A stretch of 64,000 nt of DNA from the NCBI RefSeq assembly GCF_021462225.1, contig NC_061818.1, positions 22,579,978 through 22,643,977 of the forward strand, written 5' to 3'. Shown one piece after another: positions 47,401 to 59,400 of this stretch. A model generated the notes under the pieces. That model was not told the DNA's origin, searched no databases, and was given only the letters and a program-made list of their open reading frames with translations. Positions within the stretch are counted from its first letter, which is position 1, and every line of letters begins with the position of its first letter. The stretch is from Girardinichthys multiradiatus (Eukaryota; Chordata; Actinopteri; Cyprinodontiformes; Goodeidae). The position numbers were made by a program, and so were the translations under genes.

Positions 47401-50400
47401 ATCTCAAACTTGGACTCATCAGACCAAAGCCCAGATTTCCACTGGTCTAATGTCCATTCCTTGTGTTCTTTAGTCCAAACAAGTCTCTTCTGCTTGTTGC
47501 CGGTCCTCAGCAGTGGTTTCCTAGCAGCTATTTTACCATGAAGGCCTGATTCACACAGTCTCCTCTTAACAGTTGTTCTAGAGATGTGTCTGCTGCTAGA
47601 ACTCTGTGTGGCATTGACCTGTTCTCTAATCTGAGCTGCTGTTAACCTGCGATTTCTGAGGCTGGTGACTTGGATGAACTTATCGTCCGCAGCAGAGGTG
47701 ACTCTTGGTCTTCCTTTCCTGGGGAGGTCCTCATGTGAGCCAGTTTCTTTGTAGCGCTTGATGGTTTTTGCGACTGCACTTGGGGACACTTTCAAAGTTT
47801 TCCCAATTGTTTGGACTGACTGACCTTCATTTATTAAAGTAATGATGGCCACTTGTTTTTCTTCACTTAGCTGCTTTTTTCTTGCCATAATACAAATTCT
47901 AACAGTCAATTCAGTAGGAGTATCAGCTGTGTACTGTATCCACCTCCTGCACAACACAACTGATGGTCCCAACCCCATTTATAAGGCTTGAAATCCCACT
48001 TATTAAACCTGACAGGGCACACCTGTGAAGTGAAAACCATTTTAGGTGACTACCTCTTGAAGCTCATCATCAGAATGCCAAGAGTGTTCAGAGCAGTAAT
48101 CAAAGCAAAAGGTGGCTACTTTGAAGAACCTAGAATATAAGACATATTTTCAGTTGTTTCACACTTTTTTGTTCAGTATATAATTCCACATGTGTTAATT
48201 CATAGTTTTGATGCCTTCAGTTTGAAGCTACAATATTTACAGTCATGAAAATAAAGAAAACTCTTTGAATGAGAAGGTGTGTCCAAACTTTTGGTCTGTA
48301 CTGTACCTGTCATCCATTGTCTTTTCTTTTATTATGTCTCTCCTGTTGCCTGTCTGTCCTTTTTAATATTGTAGAGCTGAACAAGTTTTAACCCATTCAT
48401 TGATGCACTCGGTGCTTTGTGGTCCATATTTTCACCATTAAATCAAACATTTCTCCCTGGGGAGGAGGTAATGCCACAGAACGCTGCTCCTGTCCCATAA
48501 CAGCACTTTTGATCTTGTCTCCGGACAGAACTTTATCTCTGCTCCTGTCCCATCTGATAGAGCCTTACTGACGGAGCTTTGCCACCATCCCCTTACGCGG
48601 CTGGCTAATGGGGGGAAAATTCCTTTAAAACCTGCAGATGTCTCCCATGAGTCTAGAGATTCCTGGAACCCTAACTAATTAGTTAGGAGAGCCTCACTCA
48701 ACCGTACATGGAGGGATCTCTACTGGTGAACCGCTGTTCACCGCACGGTGTGGCAACTAACCGCACACAGCGATGTCCGTCCACCTCGCTCCCTGTTCTA
48801 AGGTGGAAAAAATTCCAAATCACCTTTGTCCCCAGTAGAAAACGTTTATTATATATATTATATGTAAACTTTTAGTTTAAATATCAAAACCTTTTAAACG
48901 TTTGAAATTTAGATTTTTTTTTATAATTTGGATTTTAGGCCTTTGGTTATTTTTATCAAACTATTAAGCAAATTAATAATGATAATAAATATATTAATTA
49001 TGCTGATTCATTGTATTCTCACCATCTCTGGAAGGAAAACAAATGTGGTCCTTTCAGATTCCAGTGTTGAGTCTCCCAAGAACACCGAGTCAGAGGTCTT
49101 CCTCCCTTTAACAATAATCGGGATTGAGGCAGGGAAGCTAAGGTTAATCAGATCCTTCTTTTGTCGATGTCCTCGGAAGAAATCAGTCAAGGAATCCCAT
49201 CCTCGGCGCCCTTTATTGTAGAAAAATACTTTTTTACCAATACAGAAACCGATGATTTCACTCTGTTAATATCTTGCAAGAGAAAAGGATTTTATACAGC
49301 ACTGGACATGTTGTCAGGAGTGGTGCCACATCTGTCTGACTAGACAAAGCAAAAGTTCTCCTTATAACAGCCTTAAGAGCTCTCAAGGTGATTCGCATGG
49401 GACAAAAAAACTCCTGCAGTTTTAGTATATGTACTTATTAAGCAGGAAAAGATAATTTTTTGTAGTGCTGCACTTTGTAAAGCAATACAAGTTTAAAAAG
49501 GTAACATTATTTGGATAAATAGTCAGGCTATCTGCTCAGGTAGCCTCCCTGTAGCCGGCTGCTTAACAGACACACTGCTCTTAGTTAGCCAAAGCATTTT
49601 TATCATAACAAAAATGATGGGTGGTGCTCCTACAGTTTTCATGTTACAATCTCCTGTTTTGCTTTGAAAAATATTTCCAAACAGTCACATTTGTCTTTTG
49701 AAAGCCAGAAAAGTGTGGCATCCTTTTTTCAGCTAGCTGACTGGCAGTGCTCTGCAACAAGTGGCATCCCGGCTGTTAAACTCTGCTCTGTACAGCAGCT
49801 GAAGATTATGGTCACAGCGACATTGTTTTGGCCACCTTGTTAAAAGAAATTTGCAATGCAGGTCTGGTTATGATGGAGATAAAGTTGTAGCCCTTGTGAA
49901 ACTGTATCATTTAAAAATATTGATGTGCCATTGTACTGTTTATCAGCCTATGTTGACATTGCACAGAAATTTAAAACCACTTTTAACTGTGATGATATTC
50001 AGAGATGCTTCTGTTATCTCAGACCTACAACTGTACCCATGGACAAACAAGTGGAGGTAACATCACATTCAAATTATGCTTTTTGAATATGCAACTACCT
50101 TTATAGTCATGATAAAATGAGTCAAATTTCATCCTAAATTTGAACTTCTGTCTCCTCTATTTACATAGTTGTGTTTCTCTCTGATGTATTTGCTTGTTTT
50201 TTGAACTGCTTGGTGCACAAAAATGAAGCTGAATGCATTGGGGGGAAAAAACAGCAGAAAAATGGAAAATCTGATTTTTATGAGCTGAAATATTTACTTC
50301 ATAGCCAAATTACGCAATCATTTGTTAGACAAGGGCGGTATTTTGTAAATGTAGACATTGTAAACTATCCGGCTGATTAGGACCCTTCAGGGTTGTTTGG

Positions 50401-53379
50401 TGGGTAGAATAAGAGCTCAACTCAATGTTTTTTTGTGGCAGAGGAACAGTTTCTAAATTACATCTGATTTGTCTTTCACATGTTTTATTTATTTACCATC
50501 TGAGAGATTTATAGGACACATTGCGGTGCAGAGCAATGATTGCTGTGAAGAGACACATCAGTGTCTTTAACTGCACATTAACAAGTAATGTAGCTGTCCT
50601 ATTAGTTTAACCGCTGCTTGTTAAGCCATGTTTATTAAATCATATTTTCTAGATCACTTTATTAGAGATAGCAGGACAGTTTAAACAGTTTTTACTGCGT
50701 TTCTTGAACCCAACCATTAATTTTTAACTGACTTTAAAGAAAATGCTTGTTTACTAACATTAGCTGACCTGTTCGATTTTATATAGACCAGATGAGGCCC
50801 TGCGTCAGCCAGAAAAGCACATATTTCTCCAAACTTTAAGCTAGATTTTAATATAGAATTTCTTTCCTGACATTCTGAATTGTTGGCGATCAGAAAGCAG
50901 CCAAGTTGGACTGTCCTGTTGAGACAAAACAAAGAATCATAGAGGCTAACCATCAAAATCATCTATAATTAACAGTCATCATCACCTTAACTGCTGAATG
51001 TTTATTCTCCTTAAATTCTGAGTGGGAAGGAAGGTTTTATCCTATGAAATTATCTTGGGATATGTGCAAAATAACTCTTTTAGCCGTAAAGTGAAAAATA
51101 TTTTTGATAGCCGCACATCTGTGATGCTCCTGACACCACAAAGGAAGAGCTCCTGCTGATCCGATATCTTCAAGCTCTCTTAAACTCATTAGCTGGATAT
51201 TTATGAAGAAATTTTTATACACTGCTCAAAAAAATAAAGGGAACACTTAAACAACACAATATAACACCAAGTAAATCAAACTGTCCACTTAGGAAGCAAC
51301 ACTAATTGACAATTGCACATGCTGTTGTGCAAATTGAATAGACAACAGGGGGAAATCTTTGGCGATTAGCAAGACACACTCAATAAAGGAGCGGTTCTGC
51401 AGGTGGGGACCACAGACCACTTCTCAGTACCTATGCTTTCTGGCTGATATTTTGGTCACTTTTGAATGTTGGTGGTGCTTTCACACTCGTGGTAACATGA
51501 GACGGACTCTACAACCCACACAAGTGGCTCAGGTAGTGCAGCTCATCCAGGATGGCACATCAATGCGAGCTGTGGCAAGAAGGTTTGCTGTGTCTGTCAG
51601 CGTAGTGTCCAGAGTCTGGAGGCGCTACCAGGAGATAGGCCAGTACACCAGGAGGCCGTAGGAGGGCAACAACCCAGCAGCAGGACCGCTACCTCTGCCT
51701 TTGTGCAAGGAGGAACAGGAGGAGCACTGCCAGAGCCCTGCAAAATGACCTCCAGCAGGCCACAAATGTGCATGTGTCTGCACAAACGGTTAGAAACTGA
51801 CTCCATGAGGATGGTATGAGGGCCCGATGTCCACAAATGGGGGTTGTGCTCACAGCCCAACACCGTGCAGGACGCTTGACATTTGCCAGAGAACACCAGG
51901 ATTGGCAAATTCACCACTGGCGCCCTGTGCTCTTCACAGATGAAAGCAGGTTCACACTGAGACATGTGACAGACGTGAGGACGTCTGGAGACACCGTGGA
52001 GAGTGATCTGCTGCCTGCAACATCCTTCAGCATGACCAGATTGGCAGTGGGTCAGTAATGGTGTGGGGTGGCATTTCTTTGGAGGGTCGCACGGCCCTCC
52101 ATGTGCTCGCCAGAGGTAGCCTGACTGCCATTAGGTACCGAGATGAGATCCTCAGACCCCTTGTGAGACCATATGCTGGTGTGGTTGGCCCTGGGTTCCT
52201 CCTAATGCAGGACAATGCTAGACCTCATGTGGCTGGAGTGTGTCAGCAGTTCCTGCAAGATGAAGACATTGAAGCTATGGACTGGCCCACCCATTCCATC
52301 ATGTCTCACTCCATCCACCAACGTCACGTTGCGCCACAGACTGTCCAGGAGTTGGAGGATGCTTTAGTCCAGGTCTGGGAGGAGATCCCTCAGGAGACCA
52401 TCTTCCGTCTCATCAGGAGCATGACCAGGCGTTGTAGGGAGGTCATACAGGCATGTGGAGGTCACACACAATACTGAGCCTCATTTTGACTTGTTTTAAG
52501 GACATTACATCAAAGTTGGATCAGCCTGTAGTGTGTTTTCCACTTTAAGTTTGTGTGTGACTGCAAATCCAGGCCTCCATTGGTTAAAAAAATTTGATTT
52601 CCATTGATGATTTTTGTGTGATTTTGTTGTCAGCACATTCAACTTTGTACAGAAGAAAGTATTCAATGAGAATATTTCATTCATTCAAATCTAGGATGTG
52701 TTATTTGAGTGTTCCCTTTATTTTTTTGAGCAGTGTATATAGCCCAAAGCTCTTATTTTGAGTGGTTAATTAGTTCTTATTGATGGGCTTTTTCCAACCC
52801 TCAGAACCAAAGGCTCAGAGAGCCTTCATCCTACAAAGAAAGACTTCACTGGGTTCACCCGGGCATAGCTAATCTTTGGAGCTGGTTTTGTTTTTCGCAA
52901 CACTAATTTATCTATTTTGACTTAAGTTCTGCTAGACTAGTAACTTTTTTTGAGCAACCCTTGTTGCATTGATAACCTGGTTCTGATTTCTCTACGCCAG
53001 AGAGACAATTTTAGGATACTAACCCGAAAGGCACTTTGTCCCTCTCCTGGGACGGGGCTGCTGTGAATGCGGTGGAGATTTTCTGGCTCATTGTCTCAGT
53101 GGAACCTTTAATTTTTCTTTACCAAATAGACATAATGTCATAAACCCCCTAATTAGTCAATCAAAAATGTTCCTTCTCTTAACATCAACTGATATAAAAA
53201 TGTTTATTTGGTACAAAAATCGCTTCTGTTCCATTTTAACTTGTCCAGGTAATTTACCTTTTTAGTTTTTGACTTGGTTTAATGTTCACTTGGCGCTATT
53301 AGCTACCAGCTTGCTTTGGTTTGCCATCTTTAGTTTAGTAAGTTGACATATTATTTAGTAAACTATTAGATTTTCTGTG

Positions 53380-53433
<54 letters not shown>

Positions 53434-56400
53434 CCATAAAGTTTGAAACTTAATGAAAAGGTAAATTTTTTTGTCCCTGATGAAATTAATTTTATGGATA
53501 AGAGACAAAATTGATTTGACTTTCATAGCTGTTAAACCTGGTTGAGGTGTGGGTATTACAGTCCTTTTTAATGTGGTTGAAAGTTGTTGCAGCAGCAAAT
53601 AGTTTCTGGGGTCAGTTTTTACTAGGATGTATTTTTACTGTAGTAGATGTATTGGAAACGGAGGGGGACCCAGAAAACGACCCTTGTTCCTGGAAAAGGT
53701 TCCTGAGGTGGAAACATGCCTTCTCTGTGTGTGAAGTCCATAAAAGCTGACGGATACGGTGGCTAGGTTACAACAACATAAGCTGAGAAGCTGTACTGTC
53801 GATTAACCAGCAGCAAGTCAGCAATTTACCACGTGTCATCAGTTCAGGCTTTAAGATGTCCAGTAGATCAAGAAAAGTGCACTTAAATTAACTCTGTGCA
53901 GAAGCTGAAGGATACCGAGCTGTATTCTTCTGAATGTGTTTGTTTCATCCTCTTAACTAGAACCAATATCCAACTCATTATTCATAAATTAATTCATTTT
54001 CATAGTAATGATTATAAAATTAATAATTATTATGTTCCTTTCTTGCAATATAACCTTTTCTTAACATTTTCTTTGCTACAATATACACTGATATATTTGT
54101 GAGGCAAGAAAATGGATTTAAATTATGAGCAGCATATTGACATCAGCTAATAAAAACATGATTATTGTAAAACCTATTTACAGTGCATTGCAGTAGTATT
54201 CACATTCGAGAACATTAGTGGCACAACAGGATCACAAGGAACCAGCGTCAGTGATAAAGTTGTAGGAGGTTTAAGGTCGAGTTCTGTTATAAAGCAACGC
54301 CCCCAAGGAGCACCCTGCAGCCTTTCTTCCAGAAATGTAAAGAGGTTGGCTGTCCATCTAAACAGACTGGCATGGACAGCAGTCCTGTAAGCAAACCTGT
54401 TGGCTTCAAAAGATTTGAGGCTAGGATGGAGGTTCACCTTCAAGCTGCTAGCAGGATAATGACCCTATACAACCAGAGCTACAATAGACTAGTTTAAATC
54501 AAAGCATGTTAATGTGTTAGAATGGCCCAGTCAAAGTTCAGACCTAATGAGAAATGAGAATCTGCGGTAAGGCCTGAAAAGTGATGTTCACATTCATTTT
54601 CTGTGCTTCTGACTGGGCTTGAGCTGCTTTTCAAAGAACGGCCAAAAGGTACTGACTAAATACAAAAGCAAGCCACGCTTTTCAGATTTTTATTTGGGGT
54701 GAAAAAAAGATTTTATTTAATGTTTTCCTTCCACCTCACAATTATCTCCTACTTTGTGTTCAAAACTTCCTTTTAATATTCACCAAAGTTTGCAGCTAAA
54801 GTTCCACAGGTATGAATACGTTTGCAAGGCAGGATAGACGAAATTCCCACTCAGTTAAACCTGCTTGGATAGTTTTCCATTGAACGCCCTTATTTAGACA
54901 ATCAGATATAAAAAGTTACTCTCATTGTGAATGTAAGACTTTCAGCTCACAAATGTTTATTTTCTGGTTAATTGGAGCTACCTTTTGTAGAAATACAGTT
55001 TTAGGAAGATAAAAGTTATTCATCTAAAAAATAGACTTTTTCCATTTTCTTCTCGTACATCTATTAGAATAAAGATTTTGCTTAACAACCAGGCGGTCGT
55101 TAAGAATTGATGCCTCATACTCTGGTAAAATGTCAAAGTGCAGCCTCATTAAAGCATTTCCCACCTGCACTGACTTTGGGACTCAGGTTATATAAAGTAG
55201 TGTTGATCTGAAGCAGAGCAGATGATGAAAAGCTGCTCCAGACATCATTCATTTATTTCAATTAAACGACAGTGTGCTGTACTATAAATTCTCCATTGAT
55301 TCATCGATGGTTTAATTTGGTGCATAATTCATTTTGGAAATCATGAGTAGACATGCTATCATATATTGTGGTGGCTTCATTAATATAAAGACCTTAATGG
55401 TACCGATGTTGAGCAGATACGGAGATGTCTTTGAACAGTTGCAGAATATCCTTTATCCTCACAAATAAATCCATTATCCAGTTCTAGAATAAATATCTCA
55501 GTGTAATCTGTTTCTTAATGGGCTGTAGAGCTGCGTTTAGAACAGGTTCTTTTCTCTAAAATATACTGAGAAAATTATATTTTTCTAGATTCATACTCCA
55601 ATTATGGAAAACTGCTTTTTCATGAATGTTTAAATTTGAGTGAAATGGCTACAGAGTGATTTGTAAATCCTATCATTAAATAGTTTGTTTTTATCTCTCC
55701 TCATATTCGTCCCTAGCAGCCGTCTTCTGTTGATTTGGCTCGTTTTGTTGCGGTTAGTTGGTTGTTATTAAAGGATCTACATGCATCACTAAGACTGTTT
55801 TCACAAACATTAGCTTGCAACGACCTTAAGTGTCGATGCAACATGGCTGCATGTGAATTTTGACCTAATGCATACATCTGCAGATATGACGCTTGTGCTG
55901 GTTTATTAAGTCTGTTGCATTGAGCTTTAATATTGAGTTACCGACAGTCAGAGCCTTTCTTTCTTTGAATTTCCGTGAGTTGTTTCTTGTAGAGAAATCT
56001 AACATGCTGGTCAATGGTAGATGGCTTCTAAAAGCTTTTTTGTGGGGAAACATTTATCTCAACTACTGCTGACTCAAATATCTGAAAAAATGAAACTATT
56101 TTTTATCTTATTGAGTGTGAAAAGTGATGGAATAGCCAACAAATAACAGGAGGTATTGATTAGTAGAGATTTTTCTGTTGTTTTCTGGTGCTTTGGAAGG
56201 ATCATTAACTATCAGAAAAACCTCCAAGATCATTTTAGTTGTTCATAATAGAGAAAACTGTGGAAAGATGTTTGTGTAATGTCTAGTAGAGTAATGTGTG
56301 AAAATCCTACAGGTTAAGGAAAAACTAGGTGTTTGTTTAGTCAGATGTTTGCTGCTGAGCTGCACAACTTTGGTTAACAAACATATGCAGGCAAGCGGCT

Positions 56401-59400
56401 GTGTTTTGGTCCTCTAGGTATTTTTGGATTTGTTTGCCTTTAGAACCAGTAAACTAAAGCTTTCCATCCTTTGGGTCGGGGGCACATATTTACAAGTTAA
56501 TATGTCTAGAACGGTTTCTTCTTTTACATCACATAGAAAATGCATTATTTTTTATGTGATTTTTTTTAATGTAATTTTTTATGTATTTTAAAAAGAAGTT
56601 GCTGTTTTCCTGATTTAAAATTTGTCTGCATTCCAGGTTGCAGCTTTTTTTTTTTGTAAATGATGAAGCTACAGGTTGAATGATTGTATGCAACAAGTTT
56701 TGTTACCTGAGTGGGTTTATGTTCGTGTATTTATTTACAAGAGTTTCATAATTAAATGTGAGACAGGTGGATTTTGTGTTTTATGAACTTTCTTTGTAAA
56801 CCATGACCTCACTCCTCTTGCACATTAAGCCAAAGTGTCAGTATCACACACATCGTTTCTGGCAAATTCTGCAAAAAAATATAACCAGTGTCTCAGGGGA
56901 AATACTCCTTTTTCAATTGAAATGCTTAAAATATATCAAGCGTTTAGAAATATTTTATAAACTAGGAACATGAACTACAGTGTAAGAATGCTGGCAGAAA
57001 AACAAGAAGCTGTAGAGGTGTGTGTAGCTCACTGCATCTTATAACAAATTGCACGTCAAATAATTTATTTGACAAATCAAATTGAAAAAACTTTTAAAAA
57101 TGAAGATTAGTAAGTGGTTTAATCTACGATGTCGATGAGAAGTTTACATAAATGCATTCTGGGTATGAATGTCATTTCATAAATAGGCTCAAATAGAGAC
57201 ATACAATGTGCTTCTATGTTTAAGCTCTTATTTTAGATGAAGGTAAAGAATGTTGAGGTAGTCTTTTTAAAAAAAATTTTTTTTACCCTTATTCCATCCA
57301 AAAACCAGTATCACTGACAGCAAAACAGCCACCCAGCACAATGCTGCCACCACCATGCTGGTGAGTCGGTATAGACTTTCTGGGCTTAAAAAGCTTAACC
57401 TTGATGCTTGCAGACATCTCTACCGATTCTGCTGAGAATTATTTTGAAGGTGTTTGCTGTTTAATCATTCCACCCTGAAAAAAACAACAACCATTTAACT
57501 GCATCTTAAATGGTCCAAAATTAATGACATTAATACCCATCATATTTATACCATCTAACATAATTATCCAGTTTCTGCTAAATACAGCCAGTGAGTGCAA
57601 ATGTTATTTAGCCTTCTGGCTCTTGCACGCCTAACACGGCAAATGTGGTGCCTAGCTTAAAGGCCCATTTGTGTGTATTGCATGCAGCCCACTAACACTG
57701 CTTTGCTCAGCGTTGCGGAAAGTGAAGGCCCAAAGTAGCGGTGCGCTGTGTAAGGCTCCACAGGTTGCTCCACTTTAGCATGCTGTGAAGGATACTACCG
57801 CAGCCAATAGAGACAGGATACCTGTCAAAGCTTGTCATAGCGAGCAGAAAGCATCTGTTCCTTCACAAGCTCCACGCTGCTCTGTGAATCATAGGGTCTT
57901 CATCATAATCTTTATCAGAACTTTAAAACGTTGCCAATATGTACTTATTATCTAGAAAACTCTTTTGCGCTGTACTCTACTGTGGATGCACAGTTGTTTC
58001 CAGTTTAGCTCCACAGGGTTTCATCCAGACTCCTCGGTGTGCAGGCTCCCTTATTCAGAGACATCAATCTTTAATAGAGTTTTACATAATGCATCATTCT
58101 TCGAACTGGGAATCTGCATCATTTTACAAACCTCATTTTCAGCATTTAGTTCTTTTCTTTTCAATATGAGTATATTTAAAGACTTCATAGACGTTTTCTC
58201 AATGGTCTCTACTGACTACATGAAGGTTAAATCTCATTCAGTTTTAGTTGAGCGTACAGCACAATTTCTATGCAATATCGTTTATAGACACATTCAGTTT
58301 TCATTCTCTCATATTTCTGATTCATTTGATACTTCAACTTGACATTATTCAAAAAGTGGAGTGTAGTTTTTACCATCTGAGATATTGTCAAGGACGCCTC
58401 TTAGAGCTGTTTAAATCTTTCAGTCTAAGCCGCCCTTCAAGGCAGGATTTATATTCAGAATCGGTCAGTGCGCTGAACTCCCAAGTTAAAAGGAGCTCAC
58501 CTTTTAAAATCCTTCTACAGACAACTGCTATTTGGCATCTTCTTTAAATAAGCTGTTAGCGAATTGTGGAATGAGCAATGATGGCAAAATACACAATCAA
58601 TTTTGAACAATCACACTTACATAAATAACAATTTAATTCCTGGCTGCAGAGTCAAGACTCAATAAACAGGCAGTTTTTTAATTTGACTAATATTTGAATG
58701 ACACTAGCGTCTAAGAAACTACCCAACTAAAATTCATTATAACCAGACTGTGTTAGCAACTCTGATATATAACACAGGACGGATATATTGGCACCACTGG
58801 TAAAAATCTGTGAAAGAAATATTTAAAATATTTTCATCACTTATTGCAGGAGCGTAATCTGATCTAAAACTGGGAGAAAACCAAACCTTTTATATGAGTA
58901 TATTTATTTAGTGGGAGGAAAGAAAATGTTAAGAAATAATTATTTTGAATAGAAATCAATGGTGGCATAATTATTTGCACCCCTGCTGTTAATACTTTTT
59001 GCAGGGTCATGTTTTATAAAGTTGGCTGATGCAGAGAGAAGGATCTTTGACCGTTTCTCTTTTCATGATTGTGCTCACTTTGCATTGTGGCAAGATAAAT
59101 TTAGGTCCTGGTCCAGCCTAGCGGCCAGTGGCTAAAAGAAATGGGCCTTTGTTTAGTATTATAGTTATATCCCAGGAAAACAGAAAAAACAAAGTCATAA
59201 GAAGTTCCTCGAAACTGACAAATCTCACAAAGTATAAGTAAACAGTTTTAGTGTTAGAATATGCTATTGCAATAAAATAAACTTTTATTTTGTTGCTTTT
59301 TACACAACTTTTCCAGAAGTGCCTATAAATGTTGCCTCAATTCTATATATATTTTTTGAGTGTGGATAGTCTGTCACCTGGTCAGACTCTTGTATGATTT

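Noticed and set aside
47242..47541. 99-aa plus-strand frame over the DD38E transposase
   Set aside because: Antisense to the intact transposase frame.
57965..58342. 125-aa open frame in mosmo intron 2
   Set aside because: No recognised domain; AT-rich composition and no acceptor or donor that would fit the mosmo frame.
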